Shown here one piece after another: positions 23,853 to 32,736 of a DNA stretch of 43,212 nt. Below the pieces are notes generated by a model. It was given only the letters and a program-made list of their open reading frames with translations, searched no databases and was not told where the DNA came from. The translations under genes were made by a program, and so were the position numbers. Each line of letters opens with the position of its first letter. The first letter of the stretch is position 1. The stretch is from an uncultured Lachnospiraceae bacterium (GTDB lineage Bacteria > Bacillota_A > Clostridia > Lachnospirales > Lachnospiraceae), in NCBI GenBank assembly GCA_902801585.1, contig CADCIU010000023.1:1-43212 (forward strand). Direction: 5' to 3'.

Positions 23853-23881
23853 AGGATAACAGATAATTACAGAAATGTTAA
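23853..23881 (-). promoter_or_regulatory. Candidate promoter of the MBL/NlpC-P60 gene
   Basis: On the minus strand TTAACA (RC of 23876-23881), 17-nt spacer, TATCCT (RC of 23853-23858), about 80 nt before the start, in an AT-rich tract. Confidence 0.5.
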
Positions 23882-23955
23882 CTAAAAATTAAAAAATAAT
23901 TATAAAAATTAATAAATATTTGAAAAAACTATGACTGTTTTGACGTGTTTATCCC

Positions 23956-24375
23956 TCAGCGGCGTGCTTCGAACATCAGAAATCCGGCCGCATAGACAAT
24001 GAGGCCGGCCGCAAGGAAGAGAAAACCGGCCAGCATCAGAAGATGCTGATAGATCGAGGAGTTTCCCGCGATCTCGAATATCCCGCGGAGCATGCTGCTG
24101 ACGGTGACTGCGGCGATGCCGGTGTTCCACAACAGTGACGACAGGACACTGGGGCCGGGAATCCTGCGGACCTTCAGACACAGGAAGGAAGGGAGAGCTC
24201 CCAGCGCGAGCGGCCAGACAAAAAGGTAAGTCATAAACGGAGAATGCACGCCGTGAGAGAAAATGTTGTAGATGATATAAAAAATGAAGAAGAAGATACT
24301 CCGGCGAAGTGAAGACCGGACTGCCGAGCGAAGTATTCGCTCATCTCTGTGGTTGACCAATATAGACGATGTCAC
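23956..24375 (-). CDS. Small multi-span membrane protein
   Basis: A 139-residue protein starting with GTG at 24375 on the minus strand; aaggag lies 5 nt upstream, inside the end of the glycosidase gene, so translation is coupled (35-nt overlap). After a basic N-terminus (HRDERILRSAVRSSLRRS) there are about four hydrophobic segments: near residues 26-40, 46-65, 80-100 and 110-135. I do not recognise a family. The linkage to the phosphodiester glycosidase suggests a role at the membrane with that protein. Confidence 0.75.
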   Translation of the reverse strand: MTSSILVNHRDERILRSAVRSSLRRSIFFFIFYIIYNIFSHGVHSPFMTYLFVWPLALGALPSFLCLKVRRIPGPSVLSSLLWNTGIAAVTVSSMLRGIFEIAGNSSIYQHLLMLAGFLFLAAGLIVYAAGFLMFEARR

Positions 24376-25402
24376 TGATACTCCTTTCTTCGATCTGTTT
24401 GCCGTATGTGGTGGGACGGTTGAGCACGCGCCCGTTGAACCAGAAGGTGGATGATCCGCCGCCGTCCAGGTTGTAAGCGGTCACACAGCCGAGATCCTGC
24501 ATGAGCTCCGCGAGTTCAAGGAGTGATAAGCCCTTGCTCTCTTTGGTGCGCCCGTCGGACACAAGAAAAATATAATGAAGAGGAGAGAGCAGTCCGATCG
24601 CGGTGCGGGGATTGGTGACCTGCGCCCGCTCGACTTCATCATCAGAGGAGACTTTGATCTGACCGTCTGTGATCAGCCCGGGTCCGAAAGAGAAGATCTC
24701 GGAGGCTCCTCCCTGCGCCAGCTGCTTGGCGGATATCTCGGATTCCCTCACGATCGCCATAGAACCGTCCGGGTACAGGACCAGATCCTCCTGCTCGGGA
24801 TCATTTGCAGCTTCGGAGCGGTAGAGAAAACCGCTCCTCATAACGTAGCCGCGCTCTCTGAACCCGTAATAATCTCCGTTGATGGCGAGGATGGCATCAT
24901 GCTGCTGTGCCATGGAGGAAGTGGTGTCAGTGAGATTGCGCCCGAAAGAATTGTAAGCCAGCGCTGTCCTGAGGCAGGAGGGATCGGAAAGCTCAATGTC
25001 TGCGATATAGACGGTCGTATCATGCGTGCGCATGGTGTGGATCTGTATGGAAGTCATCCCGTCCTCATAGGAATTCTCCGTGATGACCGGCTCGGTATAA
25101 GCAGTGACCTCCTCGTCGTTCTCCTCCTCCGGGACCTTATGCGGATCCGAGGCGGGGTCGGACGCATCGGCTGAAGCGGCCCTGCCGCCGGTATCGGCTG
25201 CCGCAGTCTCCTCGATCGTATTGCCTGCTGCCGCGCCCGCTTCGACAATATCTTTGGGAATAACGAACGCATCCAGCAGTGTCCAGATGGCCCAAAGGAC
25301 GATGACTGTGGACGCGATGAGGCGCCACCGAAGGCGGAATCTTCGGACGAAGTCCGCTGAACCGCGCTTTATTTCAGTATTTTTCCTATGCCTTTGTCTC
25401 AT
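24341..25402 (-). CDS. Membrane-anchored phosphodiester glycosidase family protein
   Basis: A 353-residue protein with one N-terminal transmembrane helix (about residues 28-50, after a basic stretch), an acidic Ala/Asp linker to about residue 105, and a NAGPA-type phosphodiester glycosidase domain facing outside. Signature segments are AILAINGDYYGFR, NPRTAIGLL and YNLDGGGSSTFWFNGRV. Bacterial members are thought to trim phosphodiester-linked sugars on surface polymers; the substrate here is unknown. ATG at 25402 (minus) with aaaagg about 9 nt upstream. It overlaps the small membrane protein gene downstream. Confidence 0.88.
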   Translation of the reverse strand: MRQRHRKNTEIKRGSADFVRRFRLRWRLIASTVIVLWAIWTLLDAFVIPKDIVEAGAAAGNTIEETAAADTGGRAASADASDPASDPHKVPEEENDEEVTAYTEPVITENSYEDGMTSIQIHTMRTHDTTVYIADIELSDPSCLRTALAYNSFGRNLTDTTSSMAQQHDAILAINGDYYGFRERGYVMRSGFLYRSEAANDPEQEDLVLYPDGSMAIVRESEISAKQLAQGGASEIFSFGPGLITDGQIKVSSDDEVERAQVTNPRTAIGLLSPLHYIFLVSDGRTKESKGLSLLELAELMQDLGCVTAYNLDGGGSSTFWFNGRVLNRPTTYGKQIEERSISDIVYIGQPQR

Positions 25403-25528
25403 TGATCTGTGCCTTTTGCCGCGGATTTAAAAAGAGCTGCAAAGCAGCCCGGGTGTTCATATACTGATTTATTATATCCCATGAAATGAAAAAGAGAACC
25501 AAATTAAAGTGACAATTTTGTGAAATCC

Positions 25529-25557
25529 TTTATTCTGAGGAATTCTTTTGCTATAAT
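25529..25557 (+). promoter_or_regulatory. Extended -10 promoter of the PBP gene
   Basis: TGCTATAAT with TATAAT at 25552-25557; the -35 is weak (tttatt, 25529-25534). It lies 68 nt before the PBP start. Confidence 0.55.
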
Positions 25558-25624
25558 ACAGTGATGTATTTTTGTACAGTCTATATAAGTGTATAGGTAT
25601 GAATGAAAGGAAAAGGTCCTTTAT

Positions 25625-28147
25625 ATGAATTTTGGAAGAAGAGGAATACGCAGCAGGCAGGAGTACCTCAACACAAGAAGCCGGAAAAGGATCAACAAGA
25701 TCCTGATCGGCGCAGGACAGCTCCTTCTTGTCGGCGTGATCGGACTCGGAGTGGCCGGCGTCAGCATGGGACTGGGTGTTTTCCGCGGCGTCATTGACAG
25801 TGCGCCCAGCCAGACCATCATAGACGTAAGTCCCAAAGGGTTCTCATCATTTGTTTACGATGCTAAGGAGAAGCAGATCGCCAAGCTGGTCTCAGCAGAC
25901 TCGAACCGTATTCCGGTGTCGGGAGACATGATCACGGATGATCTGGCCCACGCGTTTGTCGCAATCGAGGACGAGCGCTTCTACGAACACAACGGAATTG
26001 ACGCGCCCGGCATTCTGCGTGCAGCCGTGATCGGTATCACGAGCGGCAATTTCTCAGAGGGCGCCAGTACGATCACACAGCAGCTGATCAAGAACAATGT
26101 CTTCACGGAGTGGACCAATGAGTCGAAAGTGGAGAGGATCAAGAGAAAGCTGCAGGAACAATACCTGGCGATCGAACTTGAAAAGACAATGAGCAAAGAC
26201 ACGATCCTGCTCAACTATCTGAACACGATCAACCTCGGACACAGCACGCTCGGTGTAGAAGCTGCATCCCAGCGATATTTTGACAAACACTGCAATGAGC
26301 TGTCTGTCTCGGAATGCGCCGTCATCGCCAGCATTCCGCAGAACCCGACACAGTTTGATCCGATCGTATTTCCGGAACAGAACTCGCAAAGGCGCGATGT
26401 CGTCCTGCAGTATATGCTCAATCAGGGGTATATCACTCAGGAACAGCTCGAGGAAGCTAAGGCGGACGATGTCTATGAGAGGATCAAGGAAGTCAACGTC
26501 AGAAAGCAGGTAGAGGACAAGCAGATCAATTCCTACTTCGTGGATGCCCTCCAGACTCAGATCCTGAAGGATCTGCAGGAAGATGCCGGAAAGACGGAAG
26601 AGGAAGCTTACGCGCTCCTGTACAGCGGCGGTCTCAAGATCTATTCCACGCTGGATCCCGAAGTCCAGGCAATCTGCGACGAGCAGTGCAGTGAGGACTC
26701 AGGCAACTATCCTGAGGACGTCAAGTATATTCTGAGCTATAAGGTCTCTATTATTAATGAAGACGGAACGACTTCCAATTATGACAGCAACAGCCTTGCA
26801 AACTGGCTGGCGGAACAGGATTGGGACGCGGATCTGATGTACAGCTCAGAGGAAGACGCCATCAGCGATATGGATGATTACGAGAATTCGCTCATAGGCG
26901 GAAGAGATGTCCCGGCCCCTGTGCGCAACTACAGCCTTGCGCCGCAGCCCGAGATCTCGCTGACTGTTGAAGACCAGTCGACAGGACATGTTCTGGCCAT
27001 GGTCGGCGGGCGAGGCAACAAGAACGCGAACCGAACCCTCAACAGAGCTACAGACACGCTGCGCCAGCCCGGTTCCACCTTCAAGGTCCTCACCACATAT
27101 GCGCCCGCGCTCAATACCGGCGAGTTCACCCTCGCCTCTGCAGTCGAGGACGAGCCGTATGAATATGACAGCGGCGTTCCGGTGCGCAACTGGTACAAGG
27201 GCTACAGAGGACTGTCTACGATCCGCCAGGGTATCGTTCAGTCCATGAACATTGTCACAGTCAAAGTCCTTTCTGAGCTCGGACCCAGAGTCGGTTTTGA
27301 TTACGCGCAGAAATTCGGGATCTCGACATTGGTCGACAATGAAGAGATCAACGGCGACACTTATACGGACGTCAACCAGACACTGGCGCTGGGCGGAATC
27401 ACTTATGGCGTCAAGAATATTGAGCTGAACGGCGCGTATGCTGCGATCGCCAACGGCGGATATTATATTGAGCCCAAGATGTACACAAAGGTCGTCGACC
27501 ACGAGGGAAATGTGCTTTTAGACAGCACCAAGACGGCGGAGTCCAGACGGGTTCTGGATGAAAGAACAGCATGGCTTCTCACCTCCGCGATGGAGGACGT
27601 CATGACGGAAGGTACCGGCAGAAGCGCTGATTTCAGCTCTACGATGACAGCCGGAAAGACCGGAACCACGACGGATGAGAACGACGTGTGGTTCTGCGGA
27701 TATACGCCCAGTTATACCGCGACAGTTTGGGCGGGCTATGACAACAACATTGACCTGACGACATCGGAAGAGCAGGCACTTGCGAAGACGATCTGGAGAG
27801 CGGTCATGGAAGAACTTCCCGGAAACCAGGAATGGGAAGACTTTGAGAGACCGGACGGCATCGTCACAAGAACGGTCTGTAAGATTTCCGGACAGCCGCC
27901 TTTCGGAGGAATATGTCCTTCCGTCACAGAATTCTTTGACGAGGATACACCTTACGATGACGACGGATACTGCTCTTACCACTACGAGGAGTACCTGGAG
28001 ATGAAGCGCAGAGAAGAGGAAGAGCGCAAGCGTCAGGAAGAGGAAGAGAAGAAAGCAGCCGAGGAAGCAAAGAAGAAAGCCGCGGAAGAGGCCAAGAAGA
28101 AGGCTGCGGAAGAAGCCAAGAAGAAAAAAACGGAGAAAAAGGAGTGA
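25625..28147 (+). CDS. Class A penicillin-binding protein (PBP1A type)
   Basis: An 840-residue bifunctional peptidoglycan synthase in the cytoplasmic membrane. The cytoplasmic N-terminus is basic, followed by a membrane helix at about residues 33-58. The GT51 glycosyltransferase domain has VAIEDERFYEHNGID (near 113-127) and EGASTITQQLIKN. The transpeptidase domain has S-T-F-K (near 482) in QPGSTFKVLT, SMN in IVQSMNIVT, and KTGTT (near 678). The C-terminal 45 residues are almost only Lys, Glu and Ala with a repeated KKAAEEAK-like unit, an extracellular low-complexity tail. ATG at 25625 follows aaagga. Ends before the tRNA-Thr promoter. Confidence 0.94.
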   Translation: MNFGRRGIRSRQEYLNTRSRKRINKILIGAGQLLLVGVIGLGVAGVSMGLGVFRGVIDSAPSQTIIDVSPKGFSSFVYDAKEKQIAKLVSADSNRIPVSGDMITDDLAHAFVAIEDERFYEHNGIDAPGILRAAVIGITSGNFSEGASTITQQLIKNNVFTEWTNESKVERIKRKLQEQYLAIELEKTMSKDTILLNYLNTINLGHSTLGVEAASQRYFDKHCNELSVSECAVIASIPQNPTQFDPIVFPEQNSQRRDVVLQYMLNQGYITQEQLEEAKADDVYERIKEVNVRKQVEDKQINSYFVDALQTQILKDLQEDAGKTEEEAYALLYSGGLKIYSTLDPEVQAICDEQCSEDSGNYPEDVKYILSYKVSIINEDGTTSNYDSNSLANWLAEQDWDADLMYSSEEDAISDMDDYENSLIGGRDVPAPVRNYSLAPQPEISLTVEDQSTGHVLAMVGGRGNKNANRTLNRATDTLRQPGSTFKVLTTYAPALNTGEFTLASAVEDEPYEYDSGVPVRNWYKGYRGLSTIRQGIVQSMNIVTVKVLSELGPRVGFDYAQKFGISTLVDNEEINGDTYTDVNQTLALGGITYGVKNIELNGAYAAIANGGYYIEPKMYTKVVDHEGNVLLDSTKTAESRRVLDERTAWLLTSAMEDVMTEGTGRSADFSSTMTAGKTGTTTDENDVWFCGYTPSYTATVWAGYDNNIDLTTSEEQALAKTIWRAVMEELPGNQEWEDFERPDGIVTRTVCKISGQPPFGGICPSVTEFFDEDTPYDDDGYCSYHYEEYLEMKRREEEERKRQEEEEKKAAEEAKKKAAEEAKKKAAEEAKKKKTEKKE

Positions 28148-28154
28148 TTCTCGT

Positions 28155-28183
28155 TTGACAATGCAATGCCGCTGTGCTATTAT
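28155..28183 (+). promoter_or_regulatory. SigA promoter of tRNA-Thr
   Basis: TTGACA (28155-28160), 17-nt spacer, TATTAT (28178-28183), a near-consensus promoter 30 nt before the tRNA. Confidence 0.88.
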
Positions 28184-28212
28184 ACATTTGTTGTCGTTAC
28201 GACAGCAAATAT

Positions 28213-28285
28213 GCTGGCATAGCACAGTCGGTAGTGCGTCGCATTGGTAGTGCGGAGGTCACGAGTTCGATTCTCGTTGCCAGCT
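28213..28285 (+). tRNA. tRNA-Thr (GGT)
   Basis: Cloverleaf: acceptor gctggca / tgccagc, D-stem gcac / gtgc, anticodon stem tcgca / tgcgg with loop ttggtag (anticodon GGT, Thr codons ACC and ACU), T-arm acgag ttcgatt ctcgt. All stems pair fully apart from one U-G. CCA is not encoded. Confidence 0.93.
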
Positions 28286-28290
28286 CTTTG

Positions 28291-28332
28291 AAACCCGAAA
28301 GCGTTTTGACGAAGAGCGCTTTCGGGTTTTTG
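28291..28332 (+). terminator. Rho-independent terminator after tRNA-Thr
   Basis: Stem aacccgaaagcg / cgctttcgggtt followed by a T-run. Confidence 0.9.
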
Positions 28333-28410
28333 TTCGAATAAAGGTTATTTGAGAGAGGGATCATTCGGGCTCAAGGTCATTCGGGCGCCGGATCATTCCC
28401 GGAGGCGGAT

Positions 28411-29049
28411 ATGGAATATATCACAGTCGGCAGCATAGGAAAAGGTGAATATGTCGAGAAGAAATCAAGATTTCTGGGAGAGATCCATCCGGTCCTGACG
28501 GAAGCGGAAGCGGCTGCGGTAGTGGCAGCGGCCAGGAAAAAGTATTATGATGCCAGACATCACTGTTACGCCTGGATCCTTGGAGAAGACGGTTCGACCA
28601 AAAAGGCATCTGACGACGGTGAGCCCTCGGGAACTGCAGGAATCCCCATGCTCAAGGTGCTGGACGGAGCCGGGATTCGGAATGCTGTTGTAGTGGTGAC
28701 GCGCTATTTTGGCGGGACACTTCTGGGGACAGGCGGACTCGTCCGCTCTTATACGAATGCCGCCCAGGAAGCGCTGGCGGATGCCCGGATCGTGCGGATG
28801 TGCAGCTGCAGAGTGATCGGCATAGACACGGAGTACAGTTTGCTGGACCGAGTGCTGTATTACCTGAAACAGAACAGGATCGCTCCCTATGACCAGGCGT
28901 ATTCGGACCGCGTAAGTCTGAAGATCACCGTGGAAGAGGACAGGGCGGATGCGGTCGTCGGGGATCTTGTCTCTCTGTCGAAGGGAACAGTAAAAATACA
29001 GACGCTTGAGACCGGATTTTTCCCCATTGATATTGAGGAAAAGGATTGA
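28411..29049 (+). CDS. YigZ/IMPACT family protein
   Basis: A 212-residue cytoplasmic protein of the IMPACT/YigZ family. The N-terminal UPF0029 domain (to about residue 120) carries the signature RYFGGTLLGTGGLVRSYTNAA (near 92-112) and the early KSRFLGEIHPV and DARHHCYAWI. A short C-terminal ferredoxin-like domain (about 130-205) completes it. Relatives are implicated in translation-related functions, but the biochemical role is not established. ATG at 28411 follows ggagg (28401-28405). The 5' side contains short direct repeats of ggatcattc, with no terminator before mgtE. Confidence 0.9.
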   Translation: MEYITVGSIGKGEYVEKKSRFLGEIHPVLTEAEAAAVVAAARKKYYDARHHCYAWILGEDGSTKKASDDGEPSGTAGIPMLKVLDGAGIRNAVVVVTRYFGGTLLGTGGLVRSYTNAAQEALADARIVRMCSCRVIGIDTEYSLLDRVLYYLKQNRIAPYDQAYSDRVSLKITVEEDRADAVVGDLVSLSKGTVKIQTLETGFFPIDIEEKD

Positions 29050-29123
29050 TGCTGATAAGCTTGGCTGGCGCCGCGGAAGCGGGGTGACATCGAAAACGGA
29101 TTGATCGAGGAAGGAGGCTGACA

Positions 29124-30485
29124 ATGGAAGATAAGAAAATGGAATATGGGAATCTGCTCAGAGAACTTCTGGAACAGAAGCAGTATACGAAGCTTCGACA
29201 GGAAGTGGCAGACATGAACGTCGCGGACGTCGCGGCAGTCATGGATGAGATGGAAGATGAAGAGTCCCTTCGAATTTTCAGGATCCTTCCCAAAGGGATG
29301 GCAGCCGACGTATTCGCAAATCTGGAGATCGAAGGCCAGCAGTACATTATCCAGTCCCTGTCCGATAAGGAAGCATCGGGAATCATCGATAACCTGATGG
29401 CGGACGATGCGACCGACCTTCTGGAAGAGATGCCGGCCAACGTTGTGAAGAAGATCCTCAAGAACGCCAAACCGGAGACGCGCAAGGATATTAACCATCT
29501 GCTCCGCTATCCGGAAGATTCGGCCGGCAGCATCATGACGGTCGAGTACGTGGACCTGAAGGAGAACATGACGGTCAGCGATGCGGTCGACAGGATCAGA
29601 AAGATCGGACTTGATTCCGAGACGGTCAATATCTGTTATGTCGTCGACGCACAGAGAATACTTCTGGGAACTGTGGCACTGCGCTATCTCGTGATCATGG
29701 ATCCCGATGCGATCATCGGGGAAGTCATGAATGAGAACGTCATCAGCATCAACACTCTTACTGACCAGGAGGAAGCGGCGCGCATATTCCAGAAATACGA
29801 TTTCACCGCGATGCCGGTCGTCGATAACGAGAACCGCATGGTCGGTATCATCACGATCGACGACGTCGTCGATATCATCCAGGAAGAGGCCACCGAGGAT
29901 ATCGAAAAGATGGCAGCTATCATTCCTTCGGACAAGAGCTATTTCCGTACGGGGATCTTCGACACATACAGAAACCGAATGCCCTGGCTGCTGCTCCTGA
30001 TGATCTCGGCGACATTTACGGGTGCGATCATCACCAGCTACGAGAAGGCGCTCGCTTCTTATGTGATCCTGACTGCGTACATTCCTATGCTGATGGATAC
30101 AGGCGGTAATGCAGGCTCGCAGGCCAGCGTTTCGATCATCCGTGGTATCTCCCTGCAGGAGATCGAGTTCGGCGATGTGCTCAAGGCGCTGTGGAAAGAG
30201 GTCCGCGTCGCCGGTCTTTGCGGCGTCACACTGTCAGTCTGCAACTTTGTAAAGCTCATGCTCCTCGACAGAGTCGGACTGCAGATCGCACTGATCGTAT
30301 GCTGCACGCTGGTGCTGGTCGTCATCATCGCGAAGACGATCGGATGTTTCCTGCCTCTCTTGGCGCACCGCCTCGGATTTGACCCTGCCGTCATGGCAAG
30401 TCCTTTGATCACGACGATCGTCGATGCGATTTCGCTTACGATTTACTTTGTGATCGCGACGAATGTGCTGCATTTGGCGACGTAA
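29124..30485 (+). CDS. mgtE: Magnesium transporter MgtE
   Basis: A 453-residue magnesium channel of the inner membrane. Order: N-terminal superhelical N domain (about 1-130, with LLEEMPANVVKKIL), CBS pair (about 135-260, TVSDAVDRIRKIG and FTAMPVVDNENRMVGIITIDDVVDII), plug helix, and five transmembrane segments from about residue 290, including the pore signature MLMDTGGNAGSQAS. The N and CBS domains sense cytosolic Mg2+ and gate the pore. ATG at 29124 with aaggagg upstream. It converges with typA. Confidence 0.95.
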   Translation: MEDKKMEYGNLLRELLEQKQYTKLRQEVADMNVADVAAVMDEMEDEESLRIFRILPKGMAADVFANLEIEGQQYIIQSLSDKEASGIIDNLMADDATDLLEEMPANVVKKILKNAKPETRKDINHLLRYPEDSAGSIMTVEYVDLKENMTVSDAVDRIRKIGLDSETVNICYVVDAQRILLGTVALRYLVIMDPDAIIGEVMNENVISINTLTDQEEAARIFQKYDFTAMPVVDNENRMVGIITIDDVVDIIQEEATEDIEKMAAIIPSDKSYFRTGIFDTYRNRMPWLLLLMISATFTGAIITSYEKALASYVILTAYIPMLMDTGGNAGSQASVSIIRGISLQEIEFGDVLKALWKEVRVAGLCGVTLSVCNFVKLMLLDRVGLQIALIVCCTLVLVVIIAKTIGCFLPLLAHRLGFDPAVMASPLITTIVDAISLTIYFVIATNVLHLAT

Positions 30486-30501
30486 CAGGAATTATATTGC
30501 T

Positions 30502-30597
30502 GAAAGTGTCAGGGGGACGGTTCTTTTGACAACTTTTTCTGAAAAAAGTTGTCAAAAGAACCGTCCCCCTGACACGAACCGTCCCCCTGACACTTTC
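30502..30597. repeat. Large REP-like palindrome filling the mgtE-typA gap
   Basis: Two 33-bp perfect arms (30506-30538 and 30543-30575) around a 4-nt loop begin gtgtcagggggacggttc and end with its reverse complement. A second copy of the right-arm end, gaaccgtccccctgacac, follows at 30576-30593 and can pair with the left arm instead (30502-30523 with 30576-30597, 22 bp). It abuts the typA stop. Degenerate relatives lie at 5275-5318 and perhaps 6653-6698. It probably also terminates both convergent genes. Confidence 0.9.
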
Positions 30598-32457
30598 TTA
30601 TGACTCCAACTCAGCCGCATTCTTCATAGCAGCGCTGATATTGGCACGTTTTCTGAGTCTTGGATCAAGAATCTTCTTGCGGAGCCTGAGGTGCTGAGGT
30701 GTGACCTCAAGAAGCTCGTCCGTATCGACATATTCAATGGCCTGTTCCAGGCTCATGAGCCTGGGCGGGACCAGTCTGAGCGCCTCATCGGCACTGGAAG
30801 AACGCGTGTTGGTCAGATGTTTGGTCTTGCACACATTGACATCGATGTCCACGGACTTTCCGCTCTGACCGACGATCATTCCGGCATATACATCCTCGCC
30901 GGGGCCGATAAAGAGCTGGCCTCGTTCTTGGGCACCGAAGAGTCCGTACGTGACGGCTGTGCCGGCCTCGAAGGCGATCAGGGATCCCTGCTTGCGGTAT
31001 GTGATGTCACCCTTGTAAGGCGCATAGCAGTCAAAGATCGTATTCATGATCCCGTTGCCCTTGGTGTCGGTGAGGAAGTCGCCCCTGTAACCGATCAGCC
31101 CGCGGGAAGGGATGGAGAATTCGAGCCTCGTATATCCGCCGTTGATGATGCCCATGTTCATGAGCTCGCCTTTGCGCTCGCTCAGCTTCTGGATGACCGT
31201 GCCGGCGAACTCCTCGGGGACATCGACGTAACAGGTTTCCATGGGTTCAAGGAGTTTTCCGTTCTCATCTCTCTTGTAGATGACTTCCGCTTTGCTGACC
31301 GCAAATTCATAACCCTCGCGGCGCATCGTCTCGATCAGCACGGAGAGGTGAAGTTCTCCTCGTCCGGAGACCTTGAAGGATTCTGTCGTATCGGTATCTT
31401 CCACGCGGAGCGAGACGTCCGTATTGAGTTCCCTGTAGAGCCTGTCTCTGATATGGCGGCTGGTGACATATTTGCCTTCGCGCCCTGCCAGAGGAGAATC
31501 GTTGACACTGAAGGTCATGGAGATCGTGGGCTCGGAAATCTTCTGGAAAGGAATCGCTGACGGCGCATCGGGGGAGCAGATCGTATCTCCGATATGCAGA
31601 TCAGAGATACCTGATACCGCGACGATGGAACCGATCTTAGCTTCTGTGACTTCTACACGCTTTAATCCCTCGAATTCATACAGCTTGCTGATCTTGACTT
31701 TCCGCATCTGATCGGGGCTGTGATGATTGACAATGACGCATTCCTGATTGACTTTGATGGAGCCGTTATCGACTTTGCCGACGCCGATCCGGCCTACATA
31801 TTCATTGTAGTCGATCGTGCTGATCAGCATCTGGGTGCCTGCATCGGGGTCTCCCTGGGGAGCCGGGATATAGTCGATGATGGTCTCGAAGAGCGGTTTC
31901 ATGCTGGCGCCTGCGCTGCCAAGATCCAGCGTGGCAATTCCGGACTTAGCGGATGCGAATACGAAGGGACAGTCGATCTGTTCGTCGCTGGCGCCGAGAT
32001 CCATGAGAAGCTCCAGAACTTCATCGATGACCTGTGTGGGGCGTGCGCCGGGCCGGTCGATCTTGTTGATGCAGACGATCACAGGAAGATCAAGCGCCAT
32101 TGCCTTACTGAGAACAAATCTGGTCTGGGGCATGGGACCTTCGAATGCATCGACGACGAGGATCACGCCGTTAACCATTTTCAGGACGCGCTCTACCTCT
32201 CCGCCGAAGTCGGCGTGACCGGGCGTGTCAATGATGTTGATCTTTATGCCCTTGTAATATACGGCTGTATTTTTACTGAGGATCGTGATGCCGCGCTCTC
32301 TCTCAATATCACCGGAATCCATGACGCGTTCCTGGACGGCCTGATTCTCGCGGAAAACACCGCTCTGTTTGAGCAGTCCGTCTACCAGGGTCGTTTTGCC
32401 GTGATCGACGTGAGCGATAATGGCAACATTTCTGACATCTTCTCTTGTCTGTATCAT
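30598..32457 (-). CDS. typA: Translational GTPase TypA/BipA
   Basis: A 619-residue ribosome-associated GTPase of the EF-G-like class. G motifs: AHVDHGKTTLVDGLL (G1, near residue 16), RGITI (G2), DTPGHADFGGEV (G3), NKIDRPGARP (G4). EF-G-like domains II and III and the TypA-specific C-terminal domain follow (GLIGYRGDFLTDTKGNG and TSSSADEALRLVPPR-like segments). It assists ribosome assembly and stress adaptation. Start ATG at 32457 (minus) has aaggag at 6 nt. The stop directly borders the REP-like palindrome. Confidence 0.96.
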   Translation of the reverse strand: MIQTREDVRNVAIIAHVDHGKTTLVDGLLKQSGVFRENQAVQERVMDSGDIERERGITILSKNTAVYYKGIKINIIDTPGHADFGGEVERVLKMVNGVILVVDAFEGPMPQTRFVLSKAMALDLPVIVCINKIDRPGARPTQVIDEVLELLMDLGASDEQIDCPFVFASAKSGIATLDLGSAGASMKPLFETIIDYIPAPQGDPDAGTQMLISTIDYNEYVGRIGVGKVDNGSIKVNQECVIVNHHSPDQMRKVKISKLYEFEGLKRVEVTEAKIGSIVAVSGISDLHIGDTICSPDAPSAIPFQKISEPTISMTFSVNDSPLAGREGKYVTSRHIRDRLYRELNTDVSLRVEDTDTTESFKVSGRGELHLSVLIETMRREGYEFAVSKAEVIYKRDENGKLLEPMETCYVDVPEEFAGTVIQKLSERKGELMNMGIINGGYTRLEFSIPSRGLIGYRGDFLTDTKGNGIMNTIFDCYAPYKGDITYRKQGSLIAFEAGTAVTYGLFGAQERGQLFIGPGEDVYAGMIVGQSGKSVDIDVNVCKTKHLTNTRSSSADEALRLVPPRLMSLEQAIEYVDTDELLEVTPQHLRLRKKILDPRLRKRANISAAMKNAAELES

Positions 32458-32567
32458 TTTTCTCCTTATTACTGCATGCTTATTTATTGTCTGCTGCTTT
32501 AAATATCTGCTTTTTAATTTAATTCCTGCTTCATTAATATTTAATGCTTCTGAACTATATGTTCTTT

Positions 32568-32597
32568 ATTATAAGCGTTTGTAAACCAAATCTGCAA
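32568..32597 (-). promoter_or_regulatory. Candidate promoter of typA
   Basis: On the minus strand TTGCAG (RC of 32592-32597), 18-nt spacer, TATAAT (RC of 32568-32573), giving a 5' leader of about 100 nt that is very AT-rich. Confidence 0.6.
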
Positions 32598-32627
32598 ACT
32601 CAAACAGTATAGCATCGGAGACCATCC

Positions 32628-32656
32628 TTGTAAATGGCGGATATCTAATGTAAAAT
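32628..32656 (+). promoter_or_regulatory. Candidate promoter of the pyrH operon
   Basis: TTGTAA (32628-32633), 17-nt spacer, TAAAAT (32651-32656), 80 nt before pyrH, divergent from the typA promoter. Confidence 0.6.
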
Positions 32657-32736
32657 GGGTAAAGATATGATTTGTGAACGATATGGTTTATGAGTGATGA
32701 TACTGACGGATCATACGGGATTTGGAGGAAAGACGA

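Noticed and set aside
30691..32502. Two plus-strand frames of 260-290 codons opposite typA
   Set aside because: Shadows of typA, whose G motifs are intact on the minus strand.
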